DNA from: Bimuria novae-zelandiae CBS 107.79
Lineage: Eukaryota; Ascomycota; Dothideomycetes; Pleosporales; Didymosphaeriaceae
Direction: 5' to 3'
DNA: 64,000 nucleotides
NCBI GenBank assembly: GCA_010015655.1
Contig: ML976688.1
Span: forward strand, 88,636-152,635
In this document: positions 33,701-45,522 of the stretch, piece after piece
Numbering within the stretch: position 1 is the stretch's first letter
Layout: the number at the start of each line of letters is the position of its first letter
Program-made: the position numbers and the translations under genes
Notes under the pieces: generated by a model
What the model saw: only the letters and a program-made list of their open reading frames with translations
Databases searched by the model: none
What the model was told of the DNA's origin: nothing

Positions 33701-35348
33701 ATTCTAGAAAATTATTAAAGCTATGCTAGCATAAGTCAACTTTATGGACAAATAAGCACAGATTTTTAAGAAAGCTTTTCTAGTAACTAAGATTGTAGGA
33801 ATTCGGATTCCCTAGACATATTAACAAGCTATCCACGACCCAAAGCACGGAAATTAATAGAAAGCAGTAGTGCTAGAGGAGATAATTTTACTAATAGAAA
33901 ATAGAACCTGGGAAGAAGTCTTTCTAGCAAAAGACGCGAACATAATTAACTTAAAGTGGGTTTTTATAATTAAGACTAAGCTAGACGGGACAGTTAAACG
34001 ATTTAAGGCACGCCTTATGGTAAAGGGTTTTACCTAAGTACAGGGAATTAACTATAACGAGACCTTTACGCCGACTGTCCGCATGGATACCTTACGTCTA
34101 TTCCTAGCCACTATCGCAGCAGAAGACTTAGAATGTTTTTATTATAACATTAAGAATGCGTTTACTAAGTCTTACCTTAAGGAATAGATTCTCCTTAAGT
34201 CACCTAAAGGAGTTTATATTAAGAAAGGACATGTCCTAAAAGTTCTTTAAAGCCTATACAGACTAAAGCAAGCTACTCGAGACTAGAACCTATTAATAAA
34301 GAAAGAGCTTCTTATATAGGGATTTATATAAAGCCTGGCAGACCCTTGTATGTTTGTCCATAAGGAGAGAAAGATTTAAATCCTAGTCTACGTTAACGAC
34401 GTCCTTGCAGCGGCAAAGGAACAATCTTAGACTAAGTGGTTCTAGAAGAAGCTTTCTGGACAATTTAACGCCAAGAACCTAGGGGAGGTACATAAAGTCC
34501 TTAGAGTGCGAGTTATAAGAGATAGAAAGCACCGTATAATCTTCCTTAACTAAGAGCAATACCTACGCGCAGTACTTAATAAGTTCGGAATGTTAAGTAA
34601 GAAGTATAAAGACAGGAAGATTCTATTTGCTAATTACACCTTATTTAGGCTAACTACTAATAATAACACCCGAATTAACATAACTAAGTACCAGCAAGGA
34701 ATTAGAAGCCTAATATTCGCTATAGTTCTTACACGTCCAGATATTGCATTCACCCTTGGAAAACTGAGCCAATACATAAGCGATCCAGCAAAACACCATA
34801 GCTATGCATTAAAGAACCTATTACGGTACCTTAGGTTAACAGTTACAATAAAACTACGCTACGGACCAGGGGGAGCACACTTATAATTTGTCGTCTACTC
34901 AAATGCTAACTAGGCAAGCGATACTATAGACTAAAAGAGCGTCTTAGGAAGCACTGCAATATTCTATAGAGGTCTAATATTATAGTCTAGTAAGAAGTAA
35001 CAATTAGTTATAATATTAAGTTGCGAATCTAAGTATATTACACTGTCGACATGCTGCAAGCAAGGCCAGTGGATTACTTAAGTGTTTAGAGACCTTGGAT
35101 TCCCAAAGTACATTGGAAAAGACACTAATAAGGTCTAGATGCTGGGCGATAATTAGGGCGCTATTGCACTCACAAAGAACCCTTACCTTCACGAAAGATC
35201 AAAGCATATCGATGTCTGTTATCACTTTGTTAGGGACCTGGCAGAACAAGGCAGACTTGATATGGCCTACGTGCTAACTGCAGATATAGTTACTAATAGA
35301 ATGATAAAGCCTTTGCAGCGAGTAGCATTTAAGAGATTTAAGAACTAA
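30762..35348 (+). pseudogene. gag-pol of Copia-C, single frame with RIP stops
   Basis: Starts at an ATG 443 bp after the LTR (MAEEKGQWEIPKFTAENHD). Gag: LDAVKGLDIIDNKTVKARI, AYKDAALLLILIKLLPLSFK, AFRKAHKYVPPHKRGN and a CCHC knuckle C-Y-L-C-D-E-S-H-Y-M-R-D-C (31541-31579). Protease: AGDTGASLHI (31854-31883, D-T-G-A intact). Integrase: a His/Cys region near 32330-32400 (KLHEV...CEVC), then the core (32490-32900). A linker with repeated Glu-Pro-Thr-Ser/Glu-Leu-Ile-Glu units lies at 33340-33500. RT: WVFIIKTKLDGTVKRFKARL (33960-34020), FYYNIKNAF, LVYVNDVLAAA (34384; D to N in the YVDD box), GEVHKVLRVRV. RNase H covers 34900-35300. It ends LQRVAFKRFKN-stop. About two dozen TAG/TAA stops. Confidence 0.92.
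33340..33500 (+). repeat. Tandem coding repeat in the Copia-C linker
   Basis: Four to five degenerate units of about 33-36 bp around AACTAATAGAACTAACTTCTGC, encoding E-L-I-E-L/P-T-F/S-A-E variants between integrase and RT. Length variation there may be tolerated. Confidence 0.7.
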
Positions 35349-35388
35349 CTAGGAGTTATCTATAGACCAGACCTATCCTGAGGGGGAG

Positions 35389-35630
35389 TGTTGAGAATAT
35401 ATGGGTTTAGTCCAGATTAGTGGAAGGTAGGCTTGTAGTACTTGCTGTACAGAAGAGTGCCAAGCCTAGTAGTCCCTGCTCGATTATACAGATTATACCT
35501 CACGATAGCTTGTTTAATCTGGGACGCTACACACGACAGTCAATACAATACGTTGCAGCCACCCCGCCTTGTCCCTCACCTACTCGGTTATTCATAGTAG
35601 TCATACTACTAGAGGGACCTTGTTCCAATA
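35389..35630 (+). repeat. 3' LTR of Copia-C
   Basis: 242 bp. Its first half is more mutated (GGTTTAGTCCAGATTAGTG) and its second half better preserved than the 5' LTR. The plus-strand open frame inside it is not a gene. Confidence 0.95.
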
Positions 35631-35635
35631 TTAAG

Positions 35636-38600
35636 TCTTTAATTTCTTTAACTTTATACTTATTATCTTTTAAATCTAGCTAGATCTTAACTAGAGCGTC
35701 TGGGGGTGCTAGTTCTAAAAGTAATTTATAAAATTTAAAATCTATATTTATATTTAGTAATAAAAGTAGTCTGGTTATAATAGGTCCCTTAGTTTCTATT
35801 CCTTTAAAACGGCTTACTCTGTTAAGCCCTTCGGGGTAGCTGGTCCTGAAGGAGACAAGGGTTAGTTCTTAGGCAAGAGCAATATTGAAATAAATAAAAA
35901 TTATTAATAGCTTGTACGTACAAATAGGATCTTATAGTACAGTCACGTGATCTTAATGTCTCATGATCTTGGCGTGTGGGACATCGTGGGACATTACATA
36001 ATCCTTAGTAGGGCAACAGCGCCACCTTTCGTCATAAAGTGTCTAATGTCGTCCCATTGAACCTTGGTTCCTAACATACTCTAAGGTAATCTAGTTTTTT
36101 ACTAGGTCGTTTTATCCTTAAGTTTTTTTATAATAGGAAAACTTTTTCCCCTCTTTTAAGGGTTAGTTCCATACTGCTTTACTTATTAGCGTTTTTAAAT
36201 ACTATAAGAGACCTCTAAGTAATTTATTTTTATAGGACTTTATAAATATTCCTTATCTTTTAAGCCTTATTTTAGGTTTTCGTGGGAATACTCTCTACGT
36301 CTTTTAGATTTTAATAAGTAATTAACTCGTATCTGTAGTTTACATAGTGTAAGGAGTACTATATTATATCTAACCTTACGCTATTATACGCTAGCTAGGC
36401 TATTAGTAGCAATTTTACTTAGTTATTTTATTATTTATTAACGTAGAATTATAGATACTATTCTAGAGTCTAATTTATACGTTCCATTTATTTATTAGTC
36501 TAGGGGTAGAAACTTATTAAGAGCTTCCTGTTAATAACTAGAGCTATTATAAAGATATTCTAATATTTAGGCGTAAAGAGCTTATCTTTATTTATAATAA
36601 ATTCTTCTAGTAGCCTATACTCTACGAATACTACGTTATTTACCTTTTAGTCTAGTTCTTTCGCCGTTATAAATTCTTCTATAGGCCTAAATTTAGCTAC
36701 TTTAGTTAAGTACTCTACTATTACTATAATAGTGTCGCACATCCGCTTCATTCCTAGCTATAGTAACTGTAAGAGTTTTACTATAAAGTCTATTATTACA
36801 CTGTATTATAGTCTTTTTGCTACTTGCAGTAACTATAATAGTCTATAAAACTTATATATTTTTAGCTTATTTTTATAATATACTAAATAAATACTTAAGA
36901 CTTGCGTTACTACCTACCTGAGTCAAAAAGAAAGATTATTTATTTATAATTTAACGAGTTATTTCTTTAATACCTAGGTATTTCTATTCTTATAATTTGT
37001 GTAGATTCCTAATTAGGGCTTCCTTATATATAGGTTTTGTAAAACTTCTGTAGTAGTAATCTTGTCTTATTTTATTAAACCTATATTAGAAGAGGTTATA
37101 CTCTTCTTACTAATTTAGGGTAAGTTATCTATAGTCCTAAAAATCTTATATTATTAGTTTTAAATACCGTAGGCTATCAGCATAAACTTTAATTATTAAT
37201 AAATTATATTTAATAGTTTTAATGCTTTCTGCTCGTAGTACTGCGTTATATAAATATAGTTTCTTCTTTATAAGGTTTAATCTTCTACTTAGGGCGTCTA
37301 CTACGCCATTAAGCGTTCCTAGTTAATAGTATATTATAAAATCGGAATTTTCCACAAACCCTAGCTTATCATGCTTATTATTAGTTAAGCTTCTTTATTA
37401 TTATAAGGCTAATAAGGTTTTTATAATTTATTTATACTTCTATTTTAAAGCGTGCTCTAGTAAGTTAAACTTACTATTATTTAAAGCCGTTCACTATCTT
37501 AAGTATTTCCTTATTATAATTATTATAGTTGAGTTCTGTTCCTAAGAACTTTCTTAAATAGAAGAATACTAGTCTCTATTTCTTTTATTATACTATTATA
37601 AGAGTATCGCTCCTAGCGCGTGATCTAATACGTCTATTTCTACTCTTATAGGTTTCTTTAGGTCGTGTATCTAGAGGAGAGGTCCTATAAGAAACTTTCT
37701 CTATAGTTCTCTAAATACCTTTAATAGTTTTCTAGTAAGAGACTAGGTGCTTTCCCTATTTTTTTATATAAGATTTATTAACGGTGCGGTGGTCTTAAAG
37801 TAGCACTTAATAAACTTTTTAATAAAAGTTAGTAAACCTTAGGAATGACTAAATATCCTTTACTAACTTAAAAACTATCTATTCTTAAATAATAATTATT
37901 ATTTTTTAAAATCTATACCCACGCCTTCCCGTAAGGTAATAAATCTTAAGTACTCTATTTTTATAACGTAAATCTTATATCTTTTCAAGTTAAGAAGTAA
38001 TTAATACTTCTTTATATTCTTAAGTACTTTTTAACGTATTCTATATGCTCCTTAAGCATTCTAGTAGAATAAATAAGTATATTATTAAGATAAGCTATGC
38101 AGAACACGTCTAGACATTAATATAATACTTTATTAATAAGTGTCTATAATGTTGCAGGCGCGTTTATTAGTCTAAAAGGTATTACTTAGTACTTATAAAA
38201 ACTACAATAGGTCCTACACGCGGTTTCCTATTCGTGTCCCTTAGCTATTTATATATAGTAATAACTATTACGTATATTAAACTTTATAAACTACTTTATT
38301 CTTAAGAATATATTAATAAGCTTCATAATTAGTAGTAAGGGGTACTAATTGTTAATTATGGTCTTATTTAGCTATTTATAATCTATATAAAGTCGTGGCT
38401 TACTATTCTTCTTAGGTACCTAGAGTATAGAAAAAGCCGCCAGGCTTTAACTTTCTTAAATATATCTTTTAATAAGGTTCTTCTTTAAGTATTCTTATAC
38501 TTCTTCTTCCTAATATATAAATATTAATTATAGTTATTCTAAGCGTAGTTTCGTGCCCTCTACTAAAAGCATCTTATAATTTTATTTTTAGTATTTTAGT

Positions 38601-39285
38601 AATTCTTCCCCTTTAATTTCCTTGAAGAGTTCTATATACTTCTAGTATTTTAGTAAAATATTATTCACTTTTCCTTTAATTATAAGTTGTAAGCGTCGTA
38701 TCTAGAGTAGTTTTACTTAGCCTAAATGCTTTTTTATAACTTTTATAATTTTAGTCGCTAAAAGTTACCTAGTCCGTCCTTTAAACCGCCATACCAGGGC
38801 ATTTAGGATTAATAGATATGTTTTTTTTATACTTTTTATATATTAGTAACCCTTAGCGTAGGTCCTTAGCTAAGTAGTATTTTCTTTTACTAGTTTATAA
38901 TAGGTTTATATTTAAGAAGCTAAGTATAACTAATCATTACTTTTAAGCTTCTAAAATCTATTATTATAAAGGTATATTAGCTTTAGAATCTATCTAAAAT
39001 AACTAGTAATAGATAATATTTTATCTACTATATCTACCTAAACTAGTATCTTCTTATTCTAGTATAGCAGATCGTATTTCTCTACTACTTTAAGAGAGAT
39101 AAGATATTTAGTTACTCTAGGATCTATTAGCGCTATTACCTAGTAATTACTAATTATAACTTCTTTAGTTAATTATAGGTTACTTATACCTATCTTTACC
39201 TTTTTGCCTTCATAGTTGCGCCTCTACTAGTAAGGTCTGTTATCTAGTAGCGCCTTAGTTTTCCAACTTATTATCGGCCTGCTTA
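35636..39285 (-). pseudogene. Gypsy-E pol: protease, RT, RNase H, integrase
   Basis: Minus strand, read from 39285 down. A protease motif A-L-I-D-P-R-V-T-K-Y-L-I-S is at about 39150-39110 (D-P-G-A in Gypsy-B). RT covers about 38620-37830, with a YFT-K-x-D-type start and AYLN-N-ILIYS-like sequence near 38080 where YLDDILIYS is expected. RNase H lies around 37640-37400 and integrase from about 37300 to 35640, the last 240 bp (29840-30077) being on the other side of Copia-C. Stops and Asp-to-Asn changes are of the RIP type. Confidence 0.8.
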
Positions 39286-39628
39286 GTCGTCCTACGCACA
39301 GAATTATAACCTAATAGTGTAAAGCTTATAAAGCTATAAGAAAATATAATTCTAAAGCGTATTATTAATTTAGATGTAAAAGGTTTCCCCCCTATAAGGG
39401 CTATAATTAGAAATATAGCTAATAGACTGCTAGCGGTGCGGGATAGAAAGGCTATATGCAAATACTAGCTAGATAGGTTTATTACACGTTAGCTAGCCTT
39501 AAAGAAGGTCTAGAGTTGTGCATATAAAAAGCAGCGAGCCTTATATAAGAATATTAACATTATTAAGCTATAGTTTTAACTCAATACTAGTATAAAGGCG
39601 AAGTATGGTATCCTTAATAAGGATACCT
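39286..39628. other. Older flanking DNA between Gypsy-E and Gypsy-B
   Basis: Not gypsy. It holds a TATA-like GTGCATATAAAAAGCAGCG and a small palindrome TCCTTAATAAGGA next to the Gypsy-B target site. Because Gypsy-B has TACCT on both sides, this stretch was originally joined to 59451. A minus-strand frame over 39255-39461 crosses the Gypsy-E junction and is not credible. Confidence 0.45.
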
Positions 39629-40143
39629 TGTTACAAGGACTCTACGTACCTAAGCCTGGTCCGGGTTAGGGGAGGATAGGTTAAGGGTGGAGTGCCTTGC
39701 GGATATTTAGTGGTTAAAAGCTAGAGATAGCTACGAAGTGGGTTTCTAAAATAATTTAATTTTATAATAAACTATAAAATAACTAACTAAGATATTTACT
39801 AATCTGCTATAGAAGATATACTTATAGTATATTAAGTTAACTATAAGGAGTAGAAGAAGTACAGAGAAATTATTAGACTATATACTATTTATCCTAGTCC
39901 TCGCTGTTATCTAAATTGCTATTATAGTCCTGCTAAGCTATTATAGTCCCTAAGACTTCCGTAGTCCCTTAGACTTTCGTAGTCCCTTAGACTTCTCGCT
40001 TATGCAGGACTATATTACGTAACTACTAATCTAAGCTACCCCGCGTCTTTATATATTCTTATAACCTAGTTATTTTACTAATAATTACATTTTTAGCGTA
40101 ATTATTTAGTCTCCTTATTTTTATAAAGTTTGTAATTATAATA
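39629..40143 (-). repeat. 3' LTR of Gypsy-B
   Basis: 515 bp starting TGTTACAAGG; TGTTAC...GTAACA form short inverted ends (here mutated to ATAATA). More RIP-mutated than the 5' LTR. Confidence 0.92.
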
Positions 40144-40294
40144 CTATCCCCCTTCTTAACGTTATTATCCTAATATTTTACTTTTTTACATTATTATATT
40201 ATTAGCGCGTAATTATTAGTTTATATAAAAGTACGCGTCCTTACGTCTTAAGGCAGGTTATAGCCTCCTCTTAATTTTCTTTACCTTACTAACT

Positions 40295-40730
40295 ATGCTA
40301 AAAGCTCCTTACTTATTTATTGCAACTCGTCATGCCTGTGCGGAGAAGGTAGAATCTTAGGATCTGGAGATAATATCTAGTTATAAGGGCTGCTAGAAAA
40401 TAAAGTTACGTTACTTCGTGGATGCTAGCTATATTTCTGTCTACACTCCGTGTAGCCTGTGGGTTCCTTAGAAAGATTAGGAGCGTGTTTAGAGGGAGAA
40501 GCGTAAGAAGCGTTTAGAGCTCCTTTACGCGAAAGAGTTAGCTACTCGCCTTAAGCGTAAGCTAGCTGAAGTAGAGAAGAAAAAGTATAACTATACTTAG
40601 TATAATTAGCGTATTGCTAATATAATAAAAGTTTTAAAAAAGGAGGATTTAAAGTTATAGTTACTATTAATAATTATAAACTATCGCGACTTGCAACTTT
40701 AGGGGCTAACTTAAACTAGTTATAGGCTAA
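40295..40730 (+). pseudogene. Extra antisense ORF of Gypsy-B
   Basis: Opposite strand to gag-pol, starting 150 bp inside the 3' LTR at ATG 40295. Reads MLKAPYLFIATRHACAEKVE, then a Cys/Tyr-rich part where the cluster seen in Gypsy-1 has lost about six residues. It continues as a long charged tail: KD-x-ERV-x-REKRKKRLELLYAKELATR, LKRKLAEVEKKKYNYT and IANIIKVL, with heptad-like spacing suggesting a coiled coil. Few stops compared with the pol of the same element (mainly CAG/CGA-type sites). Homologous to the ORFs at 29418 and 21440. Function unknown; the zinc-cluster reading is an inference from the three copies together. Confidence 0.7.
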
Positions 40731-41675
40731 GCCTTTTTTACATAAATTTTTTTTTTATTTAGCCTTAGCAGAACTAGTCTTTCCTTATCTTAAAATAGAA
40801 GTCCCTCTATACTTTTTTATAGTTTATAAGGTTTTCTTTTAGTTTCTAGGTGTTATATTATTTTGACTATTTTTTTTTTCACTAAATATTTTTCCTAACC
40901 TTAGGCTATCCTTAGGTCCTTAATTTCTTTAACCTTATACTTATTATTCTTTAGATCTAATTAGATTTTAACGAAAGTATTTAGTAGTGCTAGTTCTAAT
41001 AGTAATTTACAAAATATTAGGTATACCTTTATACTTATTAATAGAAGTAGTTTAATTATAATAGGTCCCTTAGTTTCTTATACTTTAAAAGTGCCTACTT
41101 AGAGGTAATCTAGTTTTCTACTAGGTTGTTTTATCCTTAGAATTTTTTATAATAGGAAAACTTTATCCCCTCTTTTAAGGGTTAGTCCTTTAATCCTTTA
41201 CTTATTTGCGTTTCTAGATGCTATAAAAGCTTTTTAAGTAATTTATTTTTTTAGGACTTTATAAAGTTCCCTTATGTTTTAAGTCTTATCTTAAGCTTTT
41301 ATAAAAATACTTTCTATATCTTACGGATCTTAATAAGTAATTAGCTTATATCTATAATTAGCGTAGTATGGGGAATACTGCGTTGTTCCTGACCTTATAC
41401 TATTATATGCCAGCTAGGCTATTAGTAGTAATTCTACCTAATTATCTTACTATTTATTAACGTAGAACTATAGGTACTGTTCTAGGGTCTAATTCGTACG
41501 TTCTGTTTGTCTATTAGTCTAAGGATAAAAACTTATTAAGAGCTTCCTATTAATTGCCTAGGGCTGCTATAAATATATCTTAGTATTCTAATGTAAAGAG
41601 CTTGTCTCTATTAGTAATAAAATCTTTTAGTAGTCTATATTTTATAAATACTATATTATTTACTTTGTAGGCTAG

Positions 41676-41836
41676 TGTAAGGGGCTGGGTGCTTAAGGAG
41701 CTAAAGGTGCTAAAAGAATATTTAAAAATTTAATAGAGAGTCTAAAGTTAAGCTTTAAGCGTTAAACTTATATATCTAGGGTTTGCATAACTAAGGGTTA
41801 AGGATCTGAGGTAATAACTAGGCGTAGCCTATTATA
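41676..41836 (-). repeat. 3' LTR of Gypsy-C
   Basis: 161 bp, collinear with 50312-50472; differences are transitions. Confidence 0.92.
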
Positions 41837-44250
41837 TACCTCCTTTCCCTCTATTTAGGGTAAAAATCTTGGCGTCTTATCTTGTTTATATAGCTTCGCG
41901 ATTATTTTATTGTCTACTTATAATCCTCTTACTATTATAAACTTCTTACTAGTTCTATTCTCCCGTGTCTAATTTTATGTCCTTACTATAAGTAGTTACT
42001 ATAGTAGTGTGTTCACGCTAGTGCGTTTACTTATTATTATATATATAAAATTGCTTCTTACTTAGCTTTTATATCTTACTTTTTTAAGCTTTTTCTTTTC
42101 TTAGCTTAACTTTATCTTACTTTTAACCTAGTCTTCCCTAACTTTGCGACCTAATTCCCCTTATTATTTTAATAAAATAGCTAGCCTTTCGCGTAATAGC
42201 CGCGTAATAAAGATACTTAAGCGTTAGAGGCGTGCTACTAACTTTAATAATAAAATAAAAAAAGGCCCGTCTTTATCGCGATTACCTAATTACTAACTTA
42301 AGAAGACTAAGCTCTATTAAAATAAAGCTACTATTTTTAACGCTAGCGTAATTCTTTTTAACTAGCTTACTAAGAAGTTTAGTCCTTTTAAAGCTTACGA
42401 AGCAAGTTCTAGACCTTTTTTTATACTTTTTATACTTTTTTTTACTTTTTAACTTGCCTCTTTACTCTTCTAACCTCTTTTTTAGTTTTTTGTCGGCCTA
42501 GGTGTGCGCACTTATTAACTTAATAAGCTTAGCTTTTAGGGTCTAATCTTACTACGCGCGATAATTAAGCACTAATATATTAATTACGTTACTTATAGAC
42601 GCGTCTATTAGTAGGTGCTAGCGGGTAAAATAGTATCCTGCAAAGAGTACTATACCTATAAGCTTATTAGCTACACTATCTAAGTATGCTTAGTCTAACT
42701 TGTTCTAGATAACTTTAGGGTGTGCTTTACTAACTCCTTCCCCTACCTAAATTTAACCTGCCCTTAATAAAGTTAGCCGCGAAGAGTTCACTAATATTAT
42801 AATTATTAGTATAAGCTATCTTATAAATAAAGTTTTAAAGAGTAGCTAGGAATAAAAGACTTTTTTTACTAACCTTAACGCGTTCTATTCCGCTTATAAG
42901 ATTATTATTATTAATTACTATACCTCCTTTAAGAGTAAGACTGCTACTACTTTAGGCCCTATTACTTTTTTTAAGGCTATTTAGCTTTTAAAGTGTATTA
43001 CTGTTGTAGTTAAAAAGACTTTTAACCTTTTTTAAATTTATAATACTAATTTTAAAGTATTTTATTAAAAGTGTAAGAACCCTTCTATAAGTTTTTTTTT
43101 AAATAATAAAGCTATTTTTTAAGGCTCATATTATATAGCTCTTTAGCAAGTTTGTGGTGGTGGATAAGAGCATTATAATAAATAGTTTTTAAATAATAGA
43201 TAATATACTCGCGAGAGCTAATATATCTACTTAAGCCTACTAGGGCTTACGCTAGTAGCGTTAGGCTATTATAATTAAAAAGCGTTTAAGTAAGGAGGAT
43301 AATAGCTTTCCTAACCCTAGTAGTATATTAGAGGGTAAAGAAGTGGACCTAAACGTTATTAAAAAGGGTTTTACTATTTCTTTAGTAATTAAAGATATTT
43401 CTTTTACCTAGTTCCTCTCTCCTTCTTACTTTAGTTTATTTCTAAAACTTACTTTTTTCGTAAGGGTTATTTCTTACTACTATAGAAATTATTTAGTCCC
43501 CTTATTATCTTTAGTAGTTTTAAAGGTTTTTTAAGTTACTTTTTTTTAAAATTTCTTCTTAACTTTCTTCCCTAATACTTTTTAAAATTTCTTCTTAACT
43601 TTCTTCCCTAATACTTAACTTTATCTTTTAATAATATTATTCCTACTCTTATCTTAGACACCTTTATCTAGCTAGGTTTTTTAGCTTAGTAAGGCAGGCA
43701 TCGTAAAGCCTCTTTTAGGCCCTAATAGAAGCTAATATAGGGGATATTGCAATAGAATCCTTTTAAGAGTTTTTTATTATAATTTTAATATAGCTTAGTA
43801 AACTTGTTTTAATAGTTTAACGTAGTAGCTTAGTTAAGGTTCTTATAAGGTTTTTAAGTTCTTTAAAAGTTGTTTTCTTATTATACTAGATATTCTACCC
43901 TTTTGCCTTTACGGGACTAGTATTCTTTATATATATTAATTATACTATACTCCCCTTCTCCCTCTTTTATTATAATTACTTTAGGCTAGGCGTTATTAGT
44001 AGTTTAGCTAAGGAGAGGGTTTAATAAGGCTGACTTTAGCCTATTTATATAGAACCTTAGGTGTATATTTAGCAGGACGTCTAGTTCTACTACGTAAAAG
44101 TTTATTATTTTTTTATAGTAAACTTTCCTTACTTCTAGTTAAGCTTCTTACTTAAACGTTAGTTTTAAAAGTAGTTCTTATACTTTAGCTATACCTTATT
44201 TTTTTTAAGATTAAAGCGTTTTTACGTTAACGGTTTACTAGGCGCTCTTA
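41837..44250. other. Long 3' region of Gypsy-C with a possible antisense frame
   Basis: About 2.4 kb between the recognisable integrase and the 3' LTR, longer than usual. The plus strand contains stretches with few stops that look protein-like when TAG/TAA are read as Gln, e.g. RIASLSRNSRVIKILKR-like (about 42175-42235), KKGPSLSRLPNY (42255-42290), and SFPNPSSILEGKEVDLNVIK (43301-43360). I could not tie them to a family. The minus strand shows Lys-rich low-complexity sequence. Which strand codes is unresolved. Confidence 0.35.
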
Positions 44251-45475
44251 TTCTTATTAGGCTATTATTATTTTTACTTAAGTAAAGTTAAAAATCTTTT
44301 TAAATATTTTTAGTATTACCTTTATAGCCTTCTTTACGTTAGTTTTAAACTTTAAGGCTAATCTCCGTGCCCTAAAATTCTTAACTAGTTTAACGTTCTA
44401 GCTATAAGATAAGAAAAATAGGCTAATTTTTATTAATATAGCTTTTTACCCTTTAATAGCTATCTAGGCTATAGGAAGCTACTTTATCTAATTATTTTAT
44501 TACTAATTATAGTACGCCTAGAGGTAGGCTTTAAAGATAGAATTTATTTATTTTATTTACCTATCTGTCTCTAGGTGCTTTACTATAGACAGTCTTTAGT
44601 TAATACTTACTTATTTATAGAGTGTAGTCTAAAATTTGCTTACGAATTGTCCCCCGCGGTCTAATATAATAGAGGAGGGAAAGAAGTAGTTTACTACCTA
44701 GTATTAAAGGAATACTATTATAACTATAGGTATATTAAGATTTAGGAGACTAATAAACTTAGGGTCCTTACTAAGTTTATTTATAATTATTATAATATTC
44801 GTGCAGCTATTGCTCTTAGGTAAAGTAGTAATAAAGTCTATTATAATATCCTTTTATCCTTATTTAGGTAGTAGTAAGGGCTTTAGTAGGCCCTGTTTTA
44901 CTTTCCTTTATAGTTTAGTTTTTTTATAAATATTATAGTTCTTAATATACTACCTTACTTAGTTAGATATCCCTAAGAAGAAGTAGTCTTAAGTAAGAAT
45001 TTTATAAATATTTTTTTATTTTAAGTATTTTAAAGCTAGGGAACTATGCGCGACCGCTATTAGCTTTATTTATAAAAGTTCTAATTTTAGTACTTATTAT
45101 CTTAACCTATAGCGTAGGTACCTTTTAGTTATCTATACTATATTCTAAGATACTAATAAATAACTTTTACCTAGGTTTACACTTCCTAAGCCTATTCTTA
45201 ATATAGGCTTTTATCTTACTATACGCGCTATCTTTATCGCGTTTTACTTTTTACTATATAGTGTTAAAGTCTAGTTCGCGTTGCTTAGCAGGGCTATTGC
45301 CTCTTTAAAGGGTTAATATAGGTAGCTTAGGGCGTGTTAGGTAAGTAAGCACTAGGTTCTTATCTATTTTAATATAGTTAGGTTCCTTTATAGTAGTAGG
45401 TGTTTAGGGGATAAAAAATTTTAAGCTATTTTTTTTTTGTAATTTTTTAAAAAAGCGTAAAATGCCTTACCTTTA

Positions 45476-45522
45476 ACGTGGTTCACCACCGAGCGGGCCA
45501 ACCCCACCGAGCGGGCCACTTT
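45476..45522 (+). repeat. Left terminal inverted repeat of DNA-7
   Basis: Contains CACCGAGCGGGCCAAC followed by a second CACCGAGCGGGCCAC, a tandem subterminal motif. The right arm is its complement. Confidence 0.93.

Larger units (their letters stand above)
30078..35630 (+). mobile_element. Copia-C: complete Ty1/copia retrotransposon, moderately RIP-mutated
   Basis: 5553 bp with two 242-bp LTRs (TGTTGAGAATATATGGG...TTCCAATA) and the target duplication TTAAG (30073-30077 and 35631-35635). Before the 3' LTR lies the polypurine tract CTGAGGGGGAG. Removing it restores the Gypsy-E pol tail, as seen by alignment with Gypsy-B near 40890-40930. Stops are fewer than in Copia-A, so this insertion is probably younger or less exposed to RIP. 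Confidence 0.95.
28803..39285 (-). mobile_element. Gypsy-E: Ty3/gypsy relic, truncated, carrying Copia-C
   Basis: Same family as Gypsy-1 and Gypsy-B, minus strand. It has its 3' LTR at 28803-29251, the purine-rich tract (complement of TTATCTCCCCCTTT), the antisense ORF (29418-29830), the 3' end of pol (29840-30077), then Copia-C, then integrase, RNase H, RT and protease (35636-39285). Alignment with Gypsy-B (56,960-56,990) stops at about 39285, so the gag and 5' LTR are missing. It is inserted in the DNA-6 transposase. Confidence 0.82.

Noticed and set aside
34590..34886. 98-codon open frame as a separate gene
   Set aside because: It is a stop-free piece of the Copia-C RT/RNase H frame, not an independent gene.
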